Of a DNA stretch of 54,062 nt, positions 1 to 7,097 are shown in pieces (positions within the stretch are counted from its first letter, which is position 1; the number at the start of each line of letters is the position of its first letter). The translations under genes and the position numbers were made by a program. The DNA lies in NCBI GenBank assembly GCA_937864005.1, contig CALMIL010000112.1, positions 1-54,062 on the forward strand. The letters run 5' to 3'. The notes under the pieces are model-generated. The model saw nothing but the letters and a program-made list of their open reading frames with translations. It ran no database searches and was not told where the DNA came from. Source of the stretch: an uncultured Burkholderiales bacterium (GTDB lineage Bacteria > Pseudomonadota > Gammaproteobacteria > Burkholderiales > Burkholderiaceae_C).

Positions 1-102
1 GGCGTCGACGAAGTCGAGCGCCTCATCGAAGTGCCGCGGGCGCTCCGCACGGCCCTTTGCCGCCTCGGGCGCGGGCAGGCCGGCGGCCGACCCGACTTCC
101 AT
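1..102 (-). CDS. Partial unidentified protein, runs off left edge
   Basis: An open minus-strand frame enters from the left edge and can be read back to an ATG whose first base is 102. About 34 codons are visible. Nearly every third codon position is G or C, as in the confirmed genes of this window, which suggests real coding. The frame continues open upstream of that ATG into the end of the neighbouring Mrr-like gene, so the true start is uncertain. The visible residues match no family I recognise. It lies in the same direction as the Mrr-like gene and could follow it in one transcript. Confidence 0.35.
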   Translation of the reverse strand, partial: MEVGSAAGLPAPEAAKGRAERPRHFDEALDFVDA

Positions 103-157
103 GCGGTCGATCGCGAAGCCGTACGACGCAACCGGAGACGTGCCCGCATGGGACGGT

Positions 158-751
158 TCAGCGCCGTGACGCAGGCGCCAGCGCGACGCCGCGCAGTGCC
201 TTCGCGAGTTCGGCGCTCTGCCAGATCGCGATGCGGTGCTCGGCGGCGAAAGGCCGCGCGCTGTCGGTGAGTTGACCGAGGCAGACGCACAGCGCGTCCT
301 GCGCCTCGGCGGCCTCGCACGCCGATTGCAGGGCGCGCAGCACTTCGACGCCGATGCGCGCCGACTTCCAGCGCCGCGCGCTGACGACTGTCACGCGGCC
401 TTTGCGTTCGAGGACGAAATCGACCGGCGCCGCGGCGCCCGGCTTCACGCCGTAGCCGTCGCGGATGAACGCATCCTCGAGCGCCTTCGCGAACGCCGGC
501 CAGGCCATCGCCGAGATCGCGGCGTGCGTCTGCGCGACCTGCGCCGCGCTCGGCGCGCGCCACTGGCGCAGCGCGGCCATGGCGCCGATGACGACGAACG
601 GCACGCCCGAGACGGCGCCGACGACGCGGTACGCCTCGGGCAGCAGCGCCATCGCCGCCGCCGCGAGTGCGAGCGCGATCGCGAAGCTGATCCACCACGG
701 CGAGCGCAGCAGGATCGCGAAGAGCGAGTTCTCGGCCATGCGCAGTTTCAA
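158..751 (-). CDS. Membrane-anchored Mrr/restriction-endonuclease-like protein
   Basis: A protein of 197 residues with two hydrophobic segments near the N-terminus (about residues 17–38 and 41–61), then a soluble domain. The soluble part has the layout of the small Mrr_cat-like nuclease fold: a VDFVLERKG strand followed by VTVVSARRWKSARIGVEVL. The usual catalytic signature D...(E/Q)xK is present only loosely (D..LERK), so nuclease activity is inference. I chose the TTG at 751 because a GGAG sequence lies 7 bases upstream. An in-frame ATG at 739 is the alternative and has no good ribosome site. The gene is transcribed away from the glycosidase gene. Proteins of this shape are common orphan genes in betaproteobacteria and their role is unknown. 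Confidence 0.7.
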   Translation of the reverse strand: MKLRMAENSLFAILLRSPWWISFAIALALAAAAMALLPEAYRVVGAVSGVPFVVIGAMAALRQWRAPSAAQVAQTHAAISAMAWPAFAKALEDAFIRDGYGVKPGAAAPVDFVLERKGRVTVVSARRWKSARIGVEVLRALQSACEAAEAQDALCVCLGQLTDSARPFAAEHRIAIWQSAELAKALRGVALAPASRR

Positions 752-921
752 GCGCGTTCTCCATCGGCGCCCGCAACGTCGGGCTCGGCCAGTCTACGGT
801 GCGCAAGCCGGATCGGCGGATGCATGCGGCGGGCGTTCGAAGGCCGGGGCCGGGGCGGCACGCGACCGCCCGCTGCGCTCACAATCGCCCTTCGAACCTC
901 GCGGTACGAAAGGACGGTGTG

Positions 922-2919
922 ATGAGAATGGCTTCGATACCGCTCGCAGGGCTTCTCGCCGCAACGGTCGCGGGCGGCGTCCGCGCCGAGCCGCCGTGGC
1001 TGCCGCTCGACCCGGGCAAGGCGCAGTGCTCGGTGCAGGACGGCCGGCTGCAGCTGCACAACGCGGCGCTGCGCTTCGAGGTCGCAGCCGCGGGCGGCGC
1101 GCTCGAACCGGTGGCGCTCGACAACCGCTTCACCGGCGCGGCGCATGCGCTCGCCGGTGATCTGTTCCGCCTCGCGCGGCGCAACGGCGACAAGCTGGTC
1201 GCGAGCAAGCTGGCGCTGGACGGCGCGCCGCTGTGCGAGGCGATCGCTGCCGATCCGGCCGCGTCGCGCGCCGCCGATCGCGCGCCGGGCATGGTGCTGC
1301 ACGCGCGGCTGCGCGCGGGCGACGGCCTCACCCTCGACTGGCGCGCCGTGCTGCGCGACGGCGCGAACTACGTGCGCCAGGAGTTGCGGCTCGAAGCTTC
1401 GCGCGACACCGACATCGCGTCGGTGACGATGATCGATCTGGCGCTGGAAGGCGGGCGCACCGTCGGCACGGTCGACGGCTCGCCGTTCGCCGCCGACGAC
1501 CGCTTCTTCGGCTTCGAGCATCCGATGGCGCGCGTGCGCGTCACCGATGGCCGCGCGAATGCGACGCTGCGCCGCGCGCTGCCGCTTCGCGCCGGCGTGC
1601 CGGCAACGTACTCGGCAGTCTTCGGCGTCGCGCCGCAGGGGCAATTGCGGCGCGGCTTCCAGGCCTACGTCGAGCGCGAGCGCGCGCATCCGTTTCGCAG
1701 CTTCCTGCACTACAACTCGTGGTACGACATCGGCTACTTCACGCCGTACAGCCAGGCCGATGCGCTGCGCGTGATCGAGGCCTACGGCCGCGAGCTGGTG
1801 CGCGCGCGCGGCGTAACGCTCGATTCGTTCCTGTTCGACGACGGCTGGGACGACACCTCGCGCCTGTGGCAGTTCCACGCCGGCTTTGCGCAGGGTTTCG
1901 CGCCGCTGCGTGATGCGGCCGCGCGCTATGGCGCGGCGCCGGGCATCTGGCTCTCGCCGTGGGGCGGCTACGGCCCGCCGCGCGACGCGCGGCTCGAGAC
2001 GGCGCGCGCCGCGGGCTACGAGGTCGACGTCCAGGGCCTGGCGCTTTCCGGGCCGAAGTACTACGCGCTGTTCCACGCCACCACGCGGCGCCTGCTGCGC
2101 GAGTACGGCATCAACCAGTTCAAGCTCGACGGCACCGGCAGCCCGGACAAGGTCACGCCGGGCAGCGCGTTCGACAGCGACTTCGCGGCGGCGATGGCGC
2201 TGATCGACGACCTGCGCAAGGCCCGGCCCGGCCTCTACATCAACCTCACGACCGGCACCTGGCCGTCGCCGTTCTGGCTGCGCAGCGCCGATTCGATCTG
2301 GCGCGGCGGCGAGGACCACGCCTTCGCCGGCACCGGCAGCGACCGCCAGCGCTGGATCACCTACCGCGACGCCGACACCTATGGCGGCATCGTGCGGCAG
2401 GGGCCGCTCTTTCCGCTCAACGCGCTGATGCTGCACGGTCTGATCTACGCCCGCCACGCGATCGGCTTGGCGAGCGACCCGAAGGGCGACTTCGGCGACG
2501 AGGTGCACAGCTATTTCGCCAGCGGCACCGGGCTGCAGGAGCTTTACGTCTCGCCCGACCTGATGGATGCGCAGCAGTGGGACCTGATCGCGACCGCCGC
2601 GAAGTGGGCGCGCGAGCGCGCCGACGCGCTGCGCGACAGCCACTGGATCGGCGGCGATCCGGTGCGCGGCGCGGTCTACGGCTGGGCGTCGTGGGCGCCG
2701 GGCCGGGCGGTCGTCGCGCTGCGCAATCCGGGCGCGACGGAGCAGACGTTCGCGCTCGATGTCGACGCCGCGCTCGAACTGCCCGCAGGCCAAGCGCGGC
2801 GCTGGCAGGCGCGGCCGGCGTTCGGCGCTGGCGAAGCGCTCGCGCTCGACGCCGGCGAGGCGGCGCCGATCCGGCTGAAGCCGTACGAGGTGAGGGTCTG
2901 GGACCTGTCGCCGCGCTGA
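922..2919 (+). CDS. Secreted alpha-galactosidase-like glycoside hydrolase (clan GH-D type)
   Basis: A 665-residue protein with a Sec-type signal peptide (MRMASIPLAGLLAATVAGG then VRA, cleavage near residue 22), so probably periplasmic or exported. The middle part has the alpha-galactosidase-like (beta/alpha)8 pattern: YNSWYD at about residue 264, FLFDDGWDD at about 303–311 and NQFKLDGTG, whose Asp403 fits the clan GH-D nucleophile in the K-x-D motif. A downstream RGGEDHA segment may carry the acid/base. The C-terminal ~100 residues look like a beta-sandwich. The start ATG follows GAAAGGA. The family also contains proteins misnamed enterotoxin. The substrate is unknown and no sugar transporter lies nearby. 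Its stop overlaps the start of a 33-codon frame (ATGA). Confidence 0.75.
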   Translation: MRMASIPLAGLLAATVAGGVRAEPPWLPLDPGKAQCSVQDGRLQLHNAALRFEVAAAGGALEPVALDNRFTGAAHALAGDLFRLARRNGDKLVASKLALDGAPLCEAIAADPAASRAADRAPGMVLHARLRAGDGLTLDWRAVLRDGANYVRQELRLEASRDTDIASVTMIDLALEGGRTVGTVDGSPFAADDRFFGFEHPMARVRVTDGRANATLRRALPLRAGVPATYSAVFGVAPQGQLRRGFQAYVERERAHPFRSFLHYNSWYDIGYFTPYSQADALRVIEAYGRELVRARGVTLDSFLFDDGWDDTSRLWQFHAGFAQGFAPLRDAAARYGAAPGIWLSPWGGYGPPRDARLETARAAGYEVDVQGLALSGPKYYALFHATTRRLLREYGINQFKLDGTGSPDKVTPGSAFDSDFAAAMALIDDLRKARPGLYINLTTGTWPSPFWLRSADSIWRGGEDHAFAGTGSDRQRWITYRDADTYGGIVRQGPLFPLNALMLHGLIYARHAIGLASDPKGDFGDEVHSYFASGTGLQELYVSPDLMDAQQWDLIATAAKWARERADALRDSHWIGGDPVRGAVYGWASWAPGRAVVALRNPGATEQTFALDVDAALELPAGQARRWQARPAFGAGEALALDAGEAAPIRLKPYEVRVWDLSPR

Positions 2920-3020
2920 TGACGCTGCCTGCCGCGAAGGCCTTGGCGCGCGACATCGAAGCGCTGGCACAGCGCGCGGCGGCCAACGGCACGCGGCGCT
3001 ACAGTGCGGCCTCACCCTGA
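2919..3020 (+). CDS. Possible 33-residue small protein coupled to the glycosidase
   Basis: An ATG overlaps the glycosidase stop codon in an ATGA arrangement and opens 33 codons with high GC at third positions, ending in TGA. The peptide begins MTLPAAKALARDIEALAQ and is helical and alanine-rich. It is too short to assign. It could be a coupled small protein, the remnant of a longer gene, or chance. Low confidence. Confidence 0.25.
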   Translation: MTLPAAKALARDIEALAQRAAANGTRRYSAASP

Positions 3021-3120
3021 GAGCAACCCAACCCCGCACGCGGGCCAGGTGTCCTGGAAGAAACGACTACGTTCTGTTATGAAGCGGGCACCTGAAATTC
3101 TTGTTTCTTGAGAGCCGGCG

Positions 3121-4158
3121 ATGAACCCCCTGCTCGTCGAAGTGCTGCGCGGCAGCAGCGTCGAATCCTTCCATCGCGGCGCGATCGCGATCGTCGACGC
3201 CGATGGTGCGCTGCACACCGCGATCGGCGACATCGAACGACCGGTCTTTCCGCGCTCCGCGGTCAAGGTGTTGCAGGCGCTGCCGCTCGTCGCGAGCGGC
3301 GCAGCAGACGAGCTTGGCTTGACCGACGCCGAACTCGCGCTCGCCTGCGCATCGCACGGCGGCGAACCGATCCACACGCAAACCGCCGCCGCGATGCTCG
3401 CCAAGGCCGGGCTCGACGCCGGCTGCCTCGAATGCGGCGCGCACTGGCCGTATCACGAGGCGTCGATGCGTGCGCTCGCCGCCGCCGGCGGCGAACCCAC
3501 CCCGCTGCACAACAACTGCTCGGGCAAGCATGCGGGGTTTCTGTGCCTCGCTTGCACGATGGCTGGCCGCGGCGCCGACCTGCGCCGCTTCGTGCGCGGC
3601 TATGTCGCACCCGACCATCCGGTGATGCGCGAGGTGGGCGCCGCGCTCGAAGCGGCGACCGGCGCACAACTTGCCACCGCGCCGCGCGGCACCGACGGCT
3701 GCTCGATCCCGACCTACGCGTTCCCGCTGCGCGCGCTTGCGCTCGCCTTCGCGCGGGTCGGCGCCGGCGTCGGCCTCGCGCCGGACCATGCGCGCGCCGC
3801 GGCGCGCCTGCGCCGCGCGGTCGCGCGCGAGCCGCTGCTCGTCGCCGGCCACGGCCGCATGGACACGCGCGTCATGGAACGCCTGGGCGAGCGCGTCTTC
3901 ATGAAGGTCGGCGCCGAAGGCATGTACTGCGCGGCGCTGCCGGTGCACGGCCTGGGCGTCGCGATCAAGATCGACGACGGCAACAACGCGCGCGCCGCCG
4001 AGGTCGCGATCGCCGCGGTGATCGAAGCGCACGTCGCGCTCGACGACGGCGAGCGCGATTTCATGCGGGGCTTCAGCGCGCCGCCGCTGCGCAACTGGCG
4101 CGCCATCGAGGTCGGCGCGCTGCGCGCGAGTGCGGCGCTGCGCGACGCGCTGCGCTGA
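3121..4158 (+). CDS. L-asparaginase, class 3 / asparaginase II family (ReAV type)
   Basis: A 345-residue enzyme of the Rhizobium etli AnsA/ReAV-like family, which hydrolyses L-asparagine to aspartate and ammonia and is unrelated to the E. coli type I/II enzymes. The family's key residues are visible at the expected spacing: Ser46-x-x-Lys49 (RSAVKVL) matches the ReAV Ser48/Lys51 pair. Cys133 and Lys136 (HNNCSGKHAGF) and Asp192 and Cys194 (GTDGCSIPTYAF) match its zinc ligands. CASHGGEPIHT is also conserved. There is no signal peptide, so it is cytoplasmic. The gene stands alone. Its stop codon TGA lies inside the target duplication of the MITE-like element at 4160–4316, so the insertion landed exactly at the end of the reading frame. 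Confidence 0.92.
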   Translation: MNPLLVEVLRGSSVESFHRGAIAIVDADGALHTAIGDIERPVFPRSAVKVLQALPLVASGAADELGLTDAELALACASHGGEPIHTQTAAAMLAKAGLDAGCLECGAHWPYHEASMRALAAAGGEPTPLHNNCSGKHAGFLCLACTMAGRGADLRRFVRGYVAPDHPVMREVGAALEAATGAQLATAPRGTDGCSIPTYAFPLRALALAFARVGAGVGLAPDHARAAARLRRAVAREPLLVAGHGRMDTRVMERLGERVFMKVGAEGMYCAALPVHGLGVAIKIDDGNNARAAEVAIAAVIEAHVALDDGERDFMRGFSAPPLRNWRAIEVGALRASAALRDALR

Positions 4159-4159
4159 G
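4155..4159. repeat. Left copy of CTGAG target-site duplication
   Basis: CTGAG directly precedes the left inverted end of the MITE-like element and is repeated at 4317–4321 after the right end. It contains the stop codon of the asparaginase gene. Confidence 0.6.
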
Positions 4160-4316
4160 AAGGTGTGAACCAACCCACCATGCCCGCTCATCCCACCCAG
4201 ACGTCCCCACTCGTCGTTGCAAATGCTCGCCGTAGCCCGTGCCACGGCTGCGCTTTGCGCCTGGATTGGAGCCGCCTGGGCTGTCTGCTCGGGCACGTCG
4301 GGTTCGTTCACACCTT
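4160..4316. mobile_element. MITE-like 157-bp palindromic element with target duplication
   Basis: A non-coding element bounded by matching inverted ends: AAGGTGTGAACCAACCC on the left and GGGTTCGTTCACACCTT on the right, one mismatch over 17 bases. Similarity continues imperfectly to about 30 bases. Both ends are flanked by the direct repeat CTGAG (4155–4159 and 4317–4321), which looks like a 5-bp target-site duplication; 3 bp is also possible. The centre (about 4238) is a hairpin with arms GCCGTAGC and GCCACGGC, so the whole element is one long imperfect palindrome. No transposase is present. The parent family is not identified. Confidence 0.7.
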
Positions 4317-4340
4317 CTGAGCCGGGGCCCGCCCGCTCGC

Positions 4341-4385
4341 GCGCCGGCCGACGCGGTCCACGACGTCGCAGTGCGCGGCCGGCGC
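4341..4385. terminator. Inverted repeat between convergent genes, possible terminator
   Basis: A perfect 10-bp inverted repeat (GCGCCGGCCG at 4341–4350, CGGCCGGCGC at 4376–4385) separated by 25 bases. It lies between the convergent asparaginase and AraC-regulator genes. The loop is long and no T-run follows on either strand, so intrinsic termination is only a possibility. Confidence 0.3.
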
Positions 4386-4406
4386 CGTTGCGGCGATCCG
4401 GCGCTT

Positions 4407-5450
4407 TCAGCCCGGCGTCCGAGGCGGCGTGGCGGCGGTCTGCTGGTAGCGGCTGGGCGTGCACCCGGTGTAGCGGCGAAAGGCCCGGCTGAAATTGGCC
4501 GCATCGCTGAAGCCCAGGCGCTCGGAGACCTGCGTCACCGTCATGCCGGGCTGCAGGAGCAGTTCGCGCGCGCGTCCCATGTAGACGCGTTGTGCGATGT
4601 CGCGAAACCGCGCGCCCTCCTTCTCGAGGTTGCGGTCGATCGTGCGCGCCGAGACGTTCAGGCGCCGGCCGATATCGTCCAGCGTCAACAACTCGCCGTG
4701 CGCCTCGGTGAGCATCATCGTGATGAACGTGCTCCAGCCGGCGGCTCCGGGTGCAGGTCGGCGCGAAAGCGCCTCCAGCCGTTCGCTCACCTGCCGCACG
4801 ACAGCCTGCGATGCGAGCGGCAGGGGATGGTCCAGCAGCACCGCGCCCATCAGCACGCGCACGCCCGGCATGGCCCCTTCGTCGAAGCGCACCCTTGCGG
4901 GCGCCAGGGCGTCGTAGCGCGCATGATGCGGCGGCCGCGGCATGCCGAGCACGATGTCAAAGGGCCCCAACGCCGGCCCCAGCAAGAGGCGCAGCTGGTT
5001 GTGGTGCGCCACCGCCAGAGCCTCGGTCATGAAGCGCAGCGTCTCCTGCCTCATCGCGGAGACCGGGCTGTACAGTGCTTCGCCGAACGTCGGCGTGCGC
5101 CGGTAGCGCAGCGTGAACAGTTCGTTCATCAGGTGGTAGTAGCGGCTCACCAGGTGCAGCACCTGGTCGAAGTCCCGGCAACCGAGCATCCCGTAGCCCA
5201 GGATGTCGTGCGAAGTCATCTTGATCAGCAAGCCTGCTTCGAAGCCGAGGTCGGCCCGGCCGGCCAGACGCCCAGCCGCGCCGATCAGCGCGTCGATCTG
5301 CTCCGGCGCGAGCCTGGCGTCGGCACGCCGGAACTGCGTCTCGTCGATGGCGGCCATCCGCAGCATCCGCGCGATGTCCATGCCCTGTTTCTGCAGCGCA
5401 TCGGCAAGCGTCACGAAGTAGCGCGCCGGCACGCGCTTGATGCGGTTCAT
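4407..5450 (-). CDS. AraC-family transcriptional regulator (OruR/Arabinose_bd type)
   Basis: A 347-residue regulator. Residues about 20–200 match the Arabinose_bd ligand-sensing domain found in OruR/GbdR-like AraC proteins. The C-terminal ~100 residues are a double helix-turn-helix: TLDDIGRRLNVSARTIDRNL is the first and VTQVSERLGFSDAANFSRAF the second, followed by the usual GCTPSRYQ end. I chose the ATG at 5450 because the homologous start MNRI falls there and everything upstream is Arg/Pro-rich shadow. It is divergent from the SDR/membrane/propeller operon, separated by about 250 bp, and probably activates it in response to an unknown substrate. Confidence 0.9.
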   Translation of the reverse strand: MNRIKRVPARYFVTLADALQKQGMDIARMLRMAAIDETQFRRADARLAPEQIDALIGAAGRLAGRADLGFEAGLLIKMTSHDILGYGMLGCRDFDQVLHLVSRYYHLMNELFTLRYRRTPTFGEALYSPVSAMRQETLRFMTEALAVAHHNQLRLLLGPALGPFDIVLGMPRPPHHARYDALAPARVRFDEGAMPGVRVLMGAVLLDHPLPLASQAVVRQVSERLEALSRRPAPGAAGWSTFITMMLTEAHGELLTLDDIGRRLNVSARTIDRNLEKEGARFRDIAQRVYMGRARELLLQPGMTVTQVSERLGFSDAANFSRAFRRYTGCTPSRYQQTAATPPRTPG

Positions 5451-5704
5451 CCCGGCACCGCCCGCGCGGGGCAAGCCCTTGGGCGGCGCGAAATGACCGG
5501 CAGGTGTCGGCAACTGACATTGCGCAAGCGTGCCGCGACTCGCATGATCGCACTCCCTTCGACGCAGACCCGGCTCGCGCGACTGTAGCGGCGCCGCGCA
5601 CGATCGCTCATCGCCGCAAACCCGCCCCTTCGGGGGTGATCGTCGGTGCACGGATCTTCGCCGCAGGCCGACGCCAGGGGAGCGGAGATGAACGAGACGA
5701 TGAC
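5451..5704. promoter_or_regulatory. Divergent control region, AraC regulator / SDR operon
   Basis: About 250 bp without a convincing gene between divergently transcribed genes. It should hold both promoters and the regulator's operator by analogy with AraC systems. I see no clear sigma70 hexamers or direct repeats. A small CCCC-TTC-GGGG hairpin lies near 5623–5636. Confidence 0.4.
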
Positions 5705-6541
5705 ATGATGAACGACCTGCAAGGCAAATGGGTGCTCGTGACCGGCGCCGCGTCGGGCATCGGCCGCGCCACGGCGCTGGCCTTCGCCGACGCCGGCGCG
5801 CATCTGGTCTTGTCGGACCGGCAAGGCGACCGGCTGTCGGCGCTGCGCCAGTTGTTGAACAAGCGTGGCACGAAGTGCATTGCCGAATCGGTGGACGTGT
5901 CGGACGCCGCGGCGATGCAGACTTTCGCCGAGCGCGTGCACGCACAGGTGTCGGCGCTGGATGTGCTCGTCAACAACGCCGGCATCGGCTTCGTCGGCCC
6001 CTTTCTCGACACACCGCTGGACGTCTGGAAGCGCGTGCTCGACATCAACGTGATGGGCGCGGTGCACGGCTGCATGCACTTCCTGCCGCGCATGATGCAG
6101 GCCGGCGGCGCGCGCCGCATCGTCAACGTCGCTTCGCTTGCCGGTGTCGCACCGGCGCCCAACATGTCCGCCTACGCAGCCTCGAAACACGCGATCATGG
6201 GCTTGACCGAGGGGCTGGCACTCGAACTTCGCCTGACCGGCTCGTCGGTCGGGATGACGACGGTCTGCCCCGGCATCATCAACACCGACATCACCAAGGC
6301 CGCCGGCGCCACCTCAGCCAGCATCGACGCGGCGCGGTTGGGCAAGCTGCAGTCCTACTACGAGGCACAGGGCGTCGGCCCCGAGGTGGTGGCCGCGGCC
6401 ATCGTCGAGGCGGTGCGCCGCGGCCGGCCCCTGGTACTCGTGGGCCCGTTCGCACGGCCGATGTACCACCTGCGGCGGCTGTCGCGAAGCCTGGCCCAGC
6501 GCTTGATGCTCGCCGACGCGCGCAAAGCCGGGTTTTCATGA
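5705..6541 (+). CDS. Short-chain dehydrogenase/reductase (SDR)
   Basis: A classical SDR of 278 residues. The cofactor loop TGAASGIG occupies residues 13–20, followed by the structural NNAG motif. The catalytic triad is Ser144, Tyr157 and Lys161 (SAYAASKHA), with CPGIINTDI after it. The residue after beta-2 is Asp (LVLSDRQGD), which suggests NAD rather than NADP. The C-terminus has an arginine-rich, partly hydrophobic tail, as in SDRs that act on lipids or retinol-like substrates. Two adjacent ATGs (5705, 5708) could serve as start. It is the first gene of an operon with a four-helix membrane protein and a haem-containing propeller protein, so it probably oxidises a hydrophobic alcohol, but the substrate is not known. 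Confidence 0.88.
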   Translation: MMNDLQGKWVLVTGAASGIGRATALAFADAGAHLVLSDRQGDRLSALRQLLNKRGTKCIAESVDVSDAAAMQTFAERVHAQVSALDVLVNNAGIGFVGPFLDTPLDVWKRVLDINVMGAVHGCMHFLPRMMQAGGARRIVNVASLAGVAPAPNMSAYAASKHAIMGLTEGLALELRLTGSSVGMTTVCPGIINTDITKAAGATSASIDAARLGKLQSYYEAQGVGPEVVAAAIVEAVRRGRPLVLVGPFARPMYHLRRLSRSLAQRLMLADARKAGFS

Positions 6542-6668
6542 ACCGCGCGGGCCTCGACGCTGCGGCTGCGCCGTCGGCGACCGACAAGCAAGTGCCGGAC
6601 GCCGGACGTTGACCCGGCGCGAGTGCGGCGAGATCATCCCGATCGGCGTTCTCTGGAGGAGCGAAACC

Positions 6669-7097
6669 ATGCACCATCCCCCCCGCCCGCTGCCCGCCAA
6701 GGTCGGCAGCGTGGTGTTCGTCGCCAGCGCGCTGTTCATGATCTGGCTGGGCACGATGGCCCGCGCCTACTATGTGCCAGGCCTGTGCCTGCTTGTGCTG
6801 GCCGCGCTGCTCTGGTCGGGCCGCGGCCTCGCGATCCTCGAGGCGGTGCTGCTGCTCAACCAGTTGAGCGCCGTGCTGCTGCTCGCACTTCTGCTGACGG
6901 GGCTGGCCGAGCTGTTGCACCTTCCCAAGCTCGATATGGCGGGCATCATGCTGCTGCTGCACCTGCTGACCGGTGGGCCGCTGGCCGCCGTGATTGCGAT
7001 CCCGCTGCTGCTGTCGCTGCGTCGAAGCCGCACCTTTCGAGGCTGGTTCACATGGCGCACCGGGCGCGGCGCGCCCGTCGTGGAGGCAAGGTCGTGA
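6669..7097 (+). CDS. Small integral membrane protein, four predicted helices
   Basis: A 142-residue protein with about four hydrophobic segments (roughly residues 12–30, 33–49, 55–82 and 94–117) and a basic tail. An excellent ribosome site (TGGAGGAGCG) precedes the ATG. It has no motif that assigns a function. It sits between the SDR and the propeller protein and overlaps the latter by 4 bases (GTGA), so the three are almost certainly one transcript. It may anchor the periplasmic propeller protein or form a transport or electron-transfer partner; that is inference. Confidence 0.8.
   Translation: MHHPPRPLPAKVGSVVFVASALFMIWLGTMARAYYVPGLCLLVLAALLWSGRGLAILEAVLLLNQLSAVLLLALLLTGLAELLHLPKLDMAGIMLLLHLLTGGPLAAVIAIPLLLSLRRSRTFRGWFTWRTGRGAPVVEARS

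Noticed and set aside
236..922. Long plus-strand open frame opposite the Mrr-like gene
   Set aside because: Arg/Ala-rich shadow with no domain; the minus-strand frame has a membrane segment, sensible composition and a ribosome site.
748..3039. 763-codon minus-strand frame across the glycosidase
   Set aside because: Extreme Arg/Ala/Val composition typical of antisense shadows in GC-rich DNA; the plus strand encodes a recognisable glycosidase.
3036..3058. CCAGG-TGT-CCTGG hairpin before the asparaginase gene as a terminator or riboswitch
   Set aside because: Only 5 bp, no T-run and no larger conserved structure.
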